Positions 1 through 9,539 of a stretch of 64,000 bases of DNA are shown here, one piece after another; position 1 is the first letter of the stretch, and the number at the start of each line of letters is the position of its first letter. This DNA is from Symbiodinium natans (taxonomy: Eukaryota; Sar; Dinophyceae; Suessiales; Symbiodiniaceae), in NCBI GenBank assembly GCA_905221605.1, contig CAJNDS010002181.1, forward strand, positions 347,501 through 411,500, in the 5' to 3' direction. The translations under genes and the position numbers were made by a program. Under the pieces are notes generated by a model, which was given only the letters and a program-made list of their open reading frames with translations, did no database searches and had not been told where the DNA came from.

Positions 1-199
1 CCCCTTTTTTTGCCTCAAATGGGTACCCCCCCCTGGGAAACCGGGGTCCGCAAGCGGACGGTTCGCCAGGACCACAGGCAGTTGAAGCTCCTCCCAGCAC
101 GGTCCCCCCCCCCTTTTCCCCCCACCCCCCTACCCCCCCCCCTATCCCCCCCCCCCGCCCCCCTTCTAGGACACCGATGAGCGGCGGGTTTTCGAGGCT

Positions 200-645
200 C
201 AACTGGTAGTGTGATAAACTAACCCTCAACCCTAAACCCCAAACCATAAACCATAAACCCGGAGCCCTAAACCCTAAACCCAACCCTTATTGCTTGGGGT
301 CCAGCGACTTGGGCGCTGCGGAAGCACCATGCTCACGCGGCTGCGCTGGGCCGGGCCGAGGCGGGTCGCGTAGCGTTAAAATTAACAATCATTCTGGCGA
401 CGCGAGGCTTGCAATAAAACCACTCCGGAACCTCTAAACTTGACGCCTAGGGGACACTCGACCACCCCTTAATCAAAGCCTAGGTGCGCGGCAATGGTGG
501 GTATCTCGAGTCATTATCTTAAACAGGTACTTGGGGGACTTCGCAGACTAAACCCCCTAGATCCTGAACCCTAAAAAACCCTAAGCCCTACACCCCAAAA
601 CCTAAACCCTAAACCCTAAAACCCCCCCTAAATCCTAAACCCAGA
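200..645. repeat. Degenerate CCCTAAA-sense telomere-like tracts
   Basis: Two degenerate CCCTAAA runs (about 215-290 and 545-640) flank a unique stretch in which I recognise no gene. Confidence 0.7.
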
Positions 646-647
646 CT

Positions 648-748
648 CTTACTGGCCCAAAAACCAAGGAAATAAAAGTTGAAACTTTCAGAATAAACTA
701 CCTTATAAGAAGCCCAAAAGTTGAAAAGTTGGGTTTTGAGCCAGTAAG
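648..748. mobile_element. MITE-like element, CTTACTGGC family, copy 1
   Basis: The element is about 101 bp with imperfect inverted ends (CTTACTGGCCCAAAA and its complement with one change). Copies lie at 7380-7487 and 29981-30124. There is no coding capacity. GACTC lies outside both ends, but copy 2 has similar flanks, so this may belong to the element rather than be a target duplication. Confidence 0.65.
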
Positions 749-767
749 GACTCGGGGCTCGGGGTTC

Positions 768-824
768 CTGGATCTCGCGGACCATGCGGTCATAGACCTC
801 TTGCTTCGGCTCCAGGAGCATGAC
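768..824 (-). CDS. Exon-like segment, unknown gene
   Basis: Nineteen in-frame codons read VMLLEPKQEVYDRMVREIQ. They follow a CCCCAG acceptor and end CAG before GA, a GA donor of the kind known in dinoflagellates. The TTTAGGG array starts just to the right. I do not recognise the protein. Confidence 0.45.
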
Positions 825-849
825 CTGGGGCATACGGAGCTGCTCTAGG

Positions 850-925
850 CTTAGGGTTTAGGGTTTAGGGTTTAGGGTTCAGGGTTAGGGTTTATAGGGC
901 TTAGGGCTTAATTAGGGTTTAGGGT
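850..925. repeat. TTTAGGG-sense array
   Basis: Short, slightly degenerate run of TTTAGGG units to the right of the exon-like segment 768-824. Confidence 0.8.
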
Positions 926-929
926 TCTT

Positions 930-2210
930 TAATCAGCACTGACAGTATATGACGGCGGTATTGCCAGCTTTGGGGATGCTTCGGCACTTCTTAGGTGGCA
1001 AAATCACCTGATGACAGCAAGGGTCTAAGCCCTGCATCCTCAACTCTACACCTCCTTCCAAGAACACGAAACGGGAGAGGGAAATCTTCAGACTGAACCA
1101 AGGGCTCCATCAAACCAGGTTTTTTTCATGTAATTTAGGAGAAACAAAAGTTTAGGGCTTAGGGATGCTTCGGCCTGTGGGATGCGTACGGCTTGAAAGG
1201 GATCCTAACCCGTAAAGAATGGGAATCACGGGCACCACCTGGGCACCGTAGAAACCCTCAACTCATCCCTTCAACCCACTAGTTAAACCCTGCCAAGCCC
1301 TTCCCTTCGTCCCAATCGAAAATCACTACTTTTGGCCATGTTGCGGAAGTAAATGGAATATTGACGAAATGGAAGATTGACTTTGGCTGAATGTGGCCGT
1401 GTGTCCCTCGGAATGGATTGCATCATGGCTTCCTGGGATGTAGGAGTTTTGGTTTCAGGGTTCGGGGTTTCAAGAGTTCCGGTCTCTCATGTTTTCGGCT
1501 GCTTTACGCGGCGTGCCGTTGTGGTACCGACCGTGGCTCAGAGCCCGGCCCCGGCGTTGATTCCCGACGACATACTGTCCTCAGAATGCGAGCCCTTGAT
1601 GGGAGGATCGTCACAGAAGGACCCCGCAGGTTAGAGGCCGTTTCGAGACTCTACCACCTGCCATGGCATCTAGCATCCCAGAACCCCTGTGATACAACCC
1701 TGTGGGACTGCTTTTAGGACACAAGGCAAAAGTGAACTACGAAAATGCTGAATACCTTAAGTATAACGCAGAGACCCAAAGACACATATTTAATCTCAAG
1801 CAAGCAATTGAGGCAACCTCAACTATCAGGACTACTCTTCAATCAATCAGAAACACACTGTGATAACAGGCGAACAAACATCATGAATCATTTATTGTTA
1901 AGTCTACATAATATATAGATACATGTATATACGGACTATGTATAAATATAAACATATGAGGCATGGATGTAAGACCGACCAGCCCCTCCCCCTACAACGC
2001 CCGAGGCAGAGGCACACTGCCTGGACCACAAGTCCTGTCATAGTTAAGAAGAGGAGGGGGTCTGGGGGTGTAGGGTCTACAGGGACTAGACAGACCCCTA
2101 CACCCTTGAAAACCCACGCGATCTCAAAACCCTTAACCCTAAGCCTCAACCCTGAGCCTACGGGGATTGATCAGAGTACAGCCCTAAGGGTCCATGTACC
2201 TAATTAACCC
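930..2210. other. Non-repetitive and AT-rich stretch, no gene seen
   Basis: Overlapping open frames near 1377-1717 lack convincing composition or splice context. An AT-rich patch at about 1900-1960 is followed by degenerate CCCTAAA repeats. The tail at 2178-2205 (AGGGTCCATGTACCTAATTA) matches one arm of the palindrome at 9255-9371. Confidence 0.4.
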
Positions 2211-2304
2211 TAAACCCTAAACCCTAAACCCTAAACCCTAAACCCTTAGTACAGGTTTTAGGGTGTGGGGTTTAAGGCACCCCAGCCCCTCCACGCCCCG
2301 AGCT

Positions 2305-2352
2305 CACCATGAAGCTGCAGGGTCCAGACTGGAGGGGCCTGATGGCTTTACT
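2305..2352 (+). CDS. Exon-like segment, strand uncertain
   Basis: On the plus strand it reads LTMKLQGPDWRGL and onward with no stop, ending TTCAG before GC. The minus strand is also open and ends at a GTGAGC donor-like site. No family recognised. Confidence 0.25.
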
Positions 2353-2469
2353 CAACGACAACTTCAGGCCCTTAAACCTAAAACCCTACTTTAGGGTTTA
2401 GGGTTTAGGGTTTAGGGTTTAGGCTACTTATAATCCCAAATCAAAGGGTTTACAGAGTTTGTGGAAGGT

Positions 2470-2872
2470 TTCTAGGTTTGTAGGCTTACACCCCAAACAC
2501 CAAACCCAACACCGTAAACCCTCAACCCCAAACCCCGAAACGCCCTGAACCCCAAAACCTAAACCCCAAGAAGCCCCTAAAGCCCCTCAACCCTAAACCC
2601 CGAAACACCCTTACCCCAAAACACCACGGCCCCAAATCCTGAACTCCTAAACACCCCAGAGCCTAAACCCTAAACACCCTCAACCCCAAAACCTAACCCC
2701 AAGCTCCCAAAACCCCCAAAGCCCCGAAAACACCTAGACTCAAATTCTCAACCCTAAGCCCATAAAACCCCTCAAGCCCCTCAAGCCCCTCAAGCCCCTC
2801 AAGCCCCTCAACCCCCTAAACCCTAAACCCTAAACCCTAAACCCTAAACCCTAAACCCTAAACCCTAAACCC
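2470..2872. repeat. Degenerate then regular CCCTAAA arrays
   Basis: A long degenerate CCCTAAA/CCCCAAA field is followed by five units of a CCCCTCAAG 9-mer (2767-2812) and a regular CCCTAAA array (2815-2872). Confidence 0.85.
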
Positions 2873-2989
2873 CTCAAGCCCCTGAATCTCTAAGCCCTCA
2901 ACCTTCGCAAGGCCCCGGTCCTCGGAGTTGAAATCCCCGCCATGCTCGGGTTGCTCACCCCCTCATCTTCCAAGTCGAGTCTAAGGAGT

Positions 2990-3084
2990 AGGGTTTAGGG
3001 TTTAGGGTTTAGTGTTTAGGGTTTAGGGTTTAGGGTTTAGGGTTTAGGGTTTAGGGTTTAGGGTTTAGGGTTTAGGGTTTAGGG
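2990..3084. repeat. TTTAGGG-sense array
   Basis: About 13 near-perfect TTTAGGG units, facing the CCCTAAA array at 2815-2872 across a unique stretch of about 115 bp. Confidence 0.9.
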
Positions 3085-3575
3085 AATATAGGGTTTAGGG
3101 AATATAGGGTTTAGGGTGTAGGAGGTTTTGGGGGTTTCGGGTTTCGGGAATAGGGTTTGGGGTTTGGGGTTTAAGCTTTTGCATGGTTTGAGAGGCAAGT
3201 TTAGGGTTCAGGCCTCCAGCCTTCATTTGGGTTCGGGGTTGAGGGCTTCGGGTTTCGGGCTGTTTCGGGCTGTTTCGGGCTTAGGGTTGCTTCGGGGTCC
3301 GGGTACGGGACAGGGCGAGTTAGACATGTACACCCTGAACCCTCAAGATCCCCCCTACAAATCAAACCCTGAACTCCTGAATCCTGAACTCCTGAGTCCT
3401 AAGCCCTAAACCCTAGACACTAAACCCTAAACCCTAAACCCTAAACCCTAAACCCTAACCCTAGATAAACCCTACACCCTCTAAAGCCGATAAACCGTAT
3501 CTAGGACGATGTGTCAGACAAAACTGGCAGAACACGCGCGTGACAAAAAAAATCACATGGTGACTTGCAGAACCA

Positions 3576-3665
3576 CATGGGGGTTTACGATACTAGGGGT
3601 ACCTTATTGAGGTCCTTATTCTAAGGGAATCCTAGGGGTCCCTTAGTATCGTAAACCCCCATATG
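3576..3665. mobile_element. Hairpin MITE-like element, GGTTTACGATACTA family
   Basis: A 90-bp near-palindrome with outer arms of the form GGGGGTTTACGATACTA. Diverged relatives lie at 21974-22073 and 45533-45633. Non-coding. Confidence 0.65.
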
Positions 3666-3669
3666 GGTG

Positions 3670-4500
3670 CTGTTGGTCGGCTTCTTATTCTGGGCCTTAG
3701 AGCTTCGGGTTGGGGATGCTTCGGGTTTCGGTTTGAGGTTTTTTTTTGGCTTTGGTTTGGGGCTGTTTAGGGTTTAGGGTTTCGGGTTCAGGGTTTAGGG
3801 ATGAATGTTTAATGTTGACTTCACATTAATGATTCCCGCTACAATTATAAAATCCAGCTGCCGGAACACAATAATGTAACCCCCCACAATTATAACATCC
3901 AGCCCGGATTACTACTAGTGGTACTACTACCTAATACTAAAACTAATAGTACGTCCTACCAGGATTTAGGCGAATATAATTGAGGAGGCCCTGGCCGGAG
4001 AGATTGATCAATCAAGGGGGGGGGGGTTTATTAATGCGAAGTCAACATCAGGGGGTTTGACGGTTTAGGGTTTAGGGCCAGGGGGTTTGAGGGTTTAGGG
4101 GGTTTGAGGATTTAGGGGTTTGAGGGTTTAGGATTCAGGGACAGGTGATCAGCTGGGTCCCCTGCCGGAACATCGCTTGAGCGCGGCGGGGGCGCCTGTA
4201 ATGCACTTGCCGATCTCTTCCACAGAAGCCCAGAACACTAAACCCTAAACCCTAAACACTAAACCCTAAACCCTGAAGCCTAAACCATACCATAATTCAG
4301 AAACCCCCCCCCACAAAACCGCTGACTTCCTGCTTTAGAACCACCAACCCCATAAACCCGGAAGGCTATGGTCTCCGCCATTTCTTGCAATGCACTTGGG
4401 GGTTTAGGGTTTAAGGGCTTAGAATTTGGGGTTTGGGTTTAGGGCTGCGGGGTTGAGTAGGAAGCCAGGGCGCGTGAGCGCTGTAAAGAGGATGGACTGA
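3670..4500. other. Mixed telomere-like repeats and unique DNA
   Basis: Degenerate TTTAGGG and CCCTAAA runs alternate with unique patches, for example 4150-4230. I see no supportable gene. Confidence 0.5.
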
Positions 4501-4645
4501 ACGAAGGTTTAGGGTTTAGGGTTTGGCCTCGCTACTTCGAGGCTCTATTGCAATGCGCTCCTTATACTTTAGGGTTCCCCCAAAGGCCCTGTATACCGTA
4601 GTCGTTCGTTTAGGGAAGAAAGGGCACCAGTAGGACTGTCTGAGC

Positions 4646-4726
4646 CCTGGGCGTAGGAGGAAAAGCTCATCCAGGTTCCCACGCACGAGCATATCAAGGT
4701 CCATCATCAGCACCTTTGGGACGTCA
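4646..4726 (-). CDS. Glycosyltransferase family 8-like fragment
   Basis: The translation contains DVPKVLMMDLDMLVRGNLDE followed by LF. This closely matches the GT8/glycogenin-type signature in which a DxD motif binds the metal and the nucleotide sugar and is followed by a 'gN-DELF' helix. Enzymes of the family transfer a sugar from a UDP-sugar to a protein or glycan. Only this motif region is present, so this is one exon or a fragment of a gene of several hundred codons. A CACAG acceptor precedes it, although the open frame also continues upstream as LWGAIHS. Family assignment is moderately sure; the substrate is unknown. Confidence 0.5.
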
Positions 4727-4790
4727 CTGTGTATGGCACCCCAGAGTAAGGGTTCATAGGGTTTAGGGTTAATTAACCTACATACCTTAC

Positions 4791-4847
4791 CCAAGCAAGA
4801 GTTGCCATTAGTGTAGGTGCACTTGCCTTCTTCGTTTAAGGGCATTT
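4791..4847 (-). CDS. Possible upstream exon of the GT8-like gene
   Basis: It reads MPLNEEGKCTYTNGNSCLG and ends at a canonical GTAAGG donor. It would be separated from the GT8-like segment by a 64-bp intron that itself contains TTAATTAACCCTAAACCC. The simplest splice does not keep the reading phase, and unspliced read-through is also open, so the link is tentative. Confidence 0.3.
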
Positions 4848-4849
4848 CT

Positions 4850-6600
4850 AGCCTGAGAGTAAAGGTTTATGGTGTTTTTTACGGCTAACCTGTGTACCAA
4901 GCTCAAACCCCACATAACCAAGAGCGTCCAAGAAAAGCGTAGCACACACACACAAGAGAGGAAAACCAACTAAACCCGAACCGTTTAACTCCTGAAGCCC
5001 TAATGCCCTGAATCCGTGTACCTGGAGCTCATGGGTGCTCATGACTCATAAGCAAGCAAGCGGTGGCTATGGGTGGTCATAACGTCATTTTTTTTTTTTT
5101 TGGGGGGGGGGGCACGTAATATGGGGGGGCCTTAATTAGAACAGGGTTTTGGAGGTGTATTCCAGTATAAATATATAAAGAAAACCTACTAGTAGCTATT
5201 CCGACCCCTATAGCAGCATCCAAAACCCTAAACTAAGGAACCTCCAAGCAAGCGCACAGAGGCCTTGTCGAAGTCCGTGCAGCTCAATGCTTGTAACTTT
5301 GTGAAGACATCCTTCCAGGGGATTGCCCCCTAAGCCCCCTAAACCCTAAACCCTAAACCCTAAACCCTGAAACTTTGGGAGACTTTCGGGTGTAGGGATT
5401 TTGGACCCAACCCCCGGAACCATCGTGAAGAGGTTCTGGAGCCCAAGACTGCGCAACCCGGAACCAACCAGTGAGCCCAAAAGCTAAAACCCTAAACTCT
5501 AAGTCCTCAACCGAACCCTGAACCCTAAACCGCCTAAACCCCAAGCCCTAAACCCTGAACCCTCAGCCCACAACCCGCAACCCTAAACCCTAAACCCTGG
5601 CCCTAAAGCTTAGGTTTAGGGTGTAGGGTTTAGTAACTCCAGAAGGGAAGGCTGAGTGTGCTGCAGGGGCCTGAGGGCCTGATAGTCCATATCAATACTT
5701 CGGGGTTTAGGGTTTAGGGCTTAGGGTTTAAAGCTTGAGGGTGTCACTCCTCAACCCAGAAACCTGCTTGCAAGGCCCTAAACCCTGTACCCCCCAAACC
5801 CCGAAACCCTGCAGAACATGATGCGTGGCCCCTGTCCTGAAATCGCGACGCGTTCCAGTTGTAGAACATTGCCTTGTCGCCGTGAAGGTAATCCACCTGT
5901 GGGTGTCGGATTTAGGGCGGGCCGCAGTACACAAATCGAAGGTCTCTTCCATACTTCGTGAAATCTATAAGGGTTTTGCCTTAGGTCTGCGCCAATGGTT
6001 TTTGGCAAGCTTCTGGAAGCCTAAACGGGAAACTTGTCTACACTCTAAACCCTCGTCATGAAACCCTAAACCCTTGACCCAAGGACCCTTGAGAACTAAA
6101 GCCCGTATTATCCGAAAAACCCTTGGGCCCAGCTCTTGACAGTTTTAGTGTTCAGGGTTTGTTGAAGGAGCAGCGGGTTCGGAATCCCCATCCCACCCCT
6201 CCCACGGTTTTGGGTTTAGGGCATAGGAATTAGTGTATAGGGCCCAAGGGTACCTTGATTTTTTCGGGTATCTTGATGGGATCTGGTGGAGTCAAGGTGC
6301 GTAAATAAGGGAACTTCTCTAGAAAGTCCCTCGTGTGCCCCGGTATAAGGTTGAAGGGTCCTCAACCCCAAGCCCTAAACCCTCAAGCCCGAAACCTTGA
6401 CACGAATTGTATGTGCTTTTTGCCTAGGCCTCTGCACGTTTTCTTGGGTGCAGATTGGTCAGGGCTTAGGTTTTAGATGACCATAGGGTTTGTAGGCTAC
6501 TAAGGTTTAGAGATGAAATCTGGTTCTATGATGTCTATAGGGTTCCGGGGCTTTTGACTGAACAGGTTTGGGGGCTATTCTACTTTGGGCTAGCCTAAGC
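4850..6600. other. Mixed repeats and unique DNA
   Basis: Degenerate telomere-like arrays lie at 5335-5370, 5470-5620 and 5700-5730, with homopolymer T and G at about 5089-5113. The segment 5252-5310 is open on both strands and could be an exon (WKDVFTKLQALSC on minus). Nothing here can be assigned. Confidence 0.4.
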
Positions 6601-6609
6601 CCAAACCCT

Positions 6610-6751
6610 ACTTGGAGGTTCAGGGTACTTAAAACCCAATCATGACTGTAGTTGTAGCCGACTTAGACGCCCCTTGAGCATCCTAATAGGGTTATAGTTG
6701 AGTTACAAGTGCAGTTATGATTGGGTTTCTAAGTACCATGAACCTCCAAGT
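6610..6751. mobile_element. MITE-like element, ACTTGGAGGTTC family
   Basis: A 142-bp element with inverted ends ACTTGGAGGTTCAGGGTACT and its near complement. Inner repeats resemble AACCCAATTATAACTGTA. Relatives lie at 7760, 17287, 27603, 38699 and 39171. Confidence 0.7.
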
Positions 6752-6915
6752 AACCCCTACACCCCTAAACCCCTAAACCCTAAACCCCAAACCCGAAACC
6801 CTGAACCCTGAACCCTAAACCCTAAACCCTAAATCCTAAACCCTAAACCCTGAACCCTAAACCCTAAACCCTCAACCCTAAACCCTAACCCCGAAGCCCG
6901 AGACCCGACGATCGC

Positions 6916-6969
6916 CTGGCGCAGGAGCCAAACTTTGTCCAAGGCTTCGAGGAAGGGCGTGGGTACATC
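6916..6969 (-). CDS. Exon-like segment, unknown gene
   Basis: Eighteen codons read DVPTPFLEALDKVWLLRQ between a CGAG acceptor and a CAG/GC donor. CCCTAAA lies on the left and TTTAGGG on the right. The plus strand is also open (EPNFVQGFEEGRGYILE), so the strand is not certain. Confidence 0.35.
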
Positions 6970-6987
6970 CTCGAGGCATGTGTAGGG

Positions 6988-7040
6988 TTTAGGGTTTAGG
7001 GTTTAGGGTTTGGGGTTTAGGGTTTCGGGTTTAGGGTGTC
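6988..7040. repeat. TTTAGGG-sense array
   Basis: Short array immediately right of the exon-like segment 6916-6969. Confidence 0.8.
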
Positions 7041-7379
7041 GAGTTTATGGTTTATGGTTTCGGCTTCGGGCTTGGAGGTTTAGGGTTTCGGGCTTAGGGA
7101 AATCTGGGCCCCTTGTTTGCTTTAGGGCCTCGGGATCTAGGAAGAAATCGACGATCGCCGGGTGCCACAAAAATACTGCAATGTTGCGAAGCCATCGGCT
7201 CCAGGGAGTTCGGGTTTTGGGATTTAGGGTTTAAGGTTTCGGGTTTAGGGTTTAGGGTTCTAGACCCAAGAGTTTCCCCCAACTTCGCTATCTCCCGCAA
7301 AACGTTTGGCCCGAAAAACGACCATTGGCCTGTTGCGGTATGCGGGTACCCTCTCAGCCATGCTGTCTTGGTCTTGACT

Positions 7380-7487
7380 CTTACTGGCCCAAAACCCTAG
7401 GACCTAGGAAATAAAAGTTGAAACTTTCAGAACAAACTACCTTATAAGAAGCCCAAAAGTTGAAAAGTCGGGTTTTGAGCCGGTAAG
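7380..7487. mobile_element. MITE-like element, CTTACTGGC family, copy 2
   Basis: Nearly the same interior as copy 1 (for example GGAAATAAAAGTTGAAACTT), with inverted CTTACTGG ends. Confidence 0.65.
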
Positions 7488-7499
7488 GACTTAAATTGG

Positions 7500-7568
7500 G
7501 ATCCAAGAACAGCCGCGCGATCAGCAACGAACTCGTTGGCATCGACTTGCCCACGGCGAGCTCTAAAC
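7500..7568 (+). CDS. Exon-like segment, strand uncertain
   Basis: The plus strand reads GSKNSRAISNELVGIDLPTA; the minus strand is also open. It is flanked on the right by a TTTAGGG array. Unknown product. Confidence 0.25.
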
Positions 7569-7759
7569 AAAGGGTTTAGGGTTTAGGGTTTAGGGTTTAG
7601 GGTTTAGGGTGTTTTTTGCTCTAATGGGGCTTATACGGGAACCTAACCCCGTTAAACAAGGGGGAATACGGGCCTTCTCTGGGTCCTTGTGTTTCATTCA
7701 GGGCTTCCCGAGGTAGCCCACTAGCTTAATGTGGTTTCGGATTTGGGCTTATAGGGTCT

Positions 7760-7869
7760 ACTTGGAGGTTCATGGTTACTTATAAGTACGGATACAAGCC
7801 CGGTAACTATGGCTTATAACCTAATTTAGGGGACCTATAGCCCTACTTATAAGTACCCATGAACCTTGA
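7760..7869. mobile_element. MITE-like element, ACTTGGAGGTTC family
   Basis: A 110-bp hairpin with outer arm ACTTGGAGGTTCATGG and its diverged complement. Confidence 0.6.
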
Positions 7870-8254
7870 AGGATTTAGGGTTAAGGGCTTCGGGGTTAGG
7901 GTTCAGGGCTAGGGCTCATAGGGCTTGCGGCTTAAGGTGTTGGGTTTCGGTTTGGCTTAAGGCTGCTATGGCCAGATGCCCTAGCGGCCTGTAGCATTGT
8001 GTGGGGCCATTTCGCTTAGATTCTAGGATTTGGGGTTTAGGGTTCAGGGTTAGGGTTTATGGTTTAGGGTTTAGGGTTTAGGGCTTAGGGATGTAGAACA
8101 AAGATTGCAGACTAGTGACTAGCCGCTACGTCGATGAGATGTCCACTTCTAGCTGAGAGCTCTTGCAACCTGCCGGAGGCCGAAAGCTGGCCGAATCTCC
8201 CATTCCCAACACCCTCCTGCGGAAACATGTCGGGTGCAGGTTTTGATGTTGCTG

Positions 8255-8359
8255 TAAACCCTAAACCCTAAACCCTAAACCCTAAACCCTAAACCCTAAA
8301 CCCTAAACCCTAAACCCTAAACCCTAAACCCTAAACCCTAAACCCTAAACCCTAAACCC
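8255..8359. repeat. CCCTAAA-sense array
   Basis: About 15 perfect CCCTAAA units. Confidence 0.95.
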
Positions 8360-8565
8360 AGCCCCAAGCCCGAAGTTCTACAACTCTCAAAGCCCCAAAC
8401 TCTATACAACATCTCAGCATACCTCAGCCCCAAGCTCTGAAATCCTATAAACCTGACATCCTAAACCCTGAAGAGTCCCCTAAACCCTAATCCTATGGGC
8501 CGTAAAGCCGAAACCTGAAATCTGAAATCCTGAACCCTAAACCCTAAACCCTAAACCCTAAAGAG

Positions 8566-8650
8566 TCCTCAGTGTGCAGGAGCAAGCGCTCGCCTTCGCA
8601 GCCAACATTCTGCAACGACCAGCCTGGAGACGCCAGGGGCCAGGCTAAGC
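8566..8650 (+). CDS. Exon-like segment, strand uncertain
   Basis: After GTGTGCAG the plus strand reads EQALAFAANILQRPAWRRQG, and GCCAG/GCTAAG could be the donor. CCCTAAA lies on the left and TTTAGGG on the right. Not recognised. Confidence 0.3.
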
Positions 8651-8892
8651 GGGTTTAGGGTTTAGGGTTTAGGGGCTACAGGCTTTGGAAGTTTTAACTT
8701 GTTTGAGGGATAGGAATTAAGCACTGGGAGGCGTTTTGGGACTCGAAACCCCATACCGTTTTAAGGGGATCCCCCGCACCCGAAGCCCTAAGCCCTCTTC
8801 TTTGGGATCCCCTGATCTGAAGGCCCTAAACACTAAACCCTAAACCTTAAACCCTCCTAAGAAATGCGGGTCGGGGAGGGGAGGGCGGGGTA

Positions 8893-8921
8893 GGGGGGGG
8901 GGGGGGGGGGGGGGGGGGGGG
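8893..8921. repeat. Poly-G tract
   Basis: A run of 29 G. Many G runs of 12-25 occur in the host part and could mark assembly or sequencing uncertainty. Confidence 0.9.
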
Positions 8922-8938
8922 TGGGTATTGGGTTCCAG

Positions 8939-9000
8939 GCAGCGCCCTGCACCGAGACCGGAGCCCAGGACAAGGGCGCCCAGGAAGTATTCCACCTCAG
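8939..9000 (+). CDS. Exon-like segment, strand uncertain
   Basis: After a TTCCAG acceptor the plus strand reads AAPCTETGAQDKGAQEVFHL to a CTCAG/GC donor. The minus strand is open too (VEYFLGALVLGSGLG). Confidence 0.3.
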
Positions 9001-9009
9001 GCAGGGCCG

Positions 9010-9160
9010 GTTAAGGGTTTGGGGTTTGGGGTTTAGGGTTTAGGGTTCAACACCATTTAAGGGTTTGGGGTTTAGGGTTTAGGGTTTAGGGTTCAACACC
9101 ATTTAAGGGTTTGGGGTTTAGGGTTTAGGGTTTAGGGCAAGTTTAGGGTTTAGCGTCTAC
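9010..9160. repeat. TTTAGGG/TTTGGGG array with 51-bp superunits
   Basis: TTTGGGG/TTTAGGG runs are interrupted twice by TTCAACACCATTTAAGGG, giving a higher-order repeat of roughly 51 bp. Confidence 0.75.
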
Positions 9161-9254
9161 AAAGAAACACTAAAGCTCGCTGGGTCCCGAGCCCATGACA
9201 GCCGCGGGAACGGGATGGGGATGACGGAAGGGGATGGCGGATCATGATGTCTGT

Positions 9255-9371
9255 TACCCTAATTAAGGGTCCATGTACCTAATTATTGAATACTTGGGCC
9301 TTAAAGACCTTCCAAAATAGGGACTTTGGGGCCCAAGTATATGATAATGAGGTACATGGACCCTTAGGGTT
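9255..9371. mobile_element. Hairpin MITE-like element
   Basis: Near-palindrome with arms built on AAGGGTCCATGTACCTAATT and its complement. A single arm recurs near 2178-2205. Confidence 0.6.
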
Positions 9372-9539
9372 AGCTTGTTTGCAAAGGCTGGTGGATTTCC
9401 GTGCGCATGACAAGGGGTCGGTCATCCAAAAAACAACGGGACTAAAACATGTTAGAGCCCCATGAGCACGAGGTCCCTTCAGATGGCAGCGGGGTTCAAT
9501 GTTTTGCGGCAGCTTGTATGGGCATCCGCTCAGACATCA

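Noticed and set aside
3128-3409. Numerous 60-110 codon frames with LNPKP, GFRV and TLNPKP motifs across the host region
   Set aside because: These are translations of CCCTAAA/TTTAGGG repeats, not genes.
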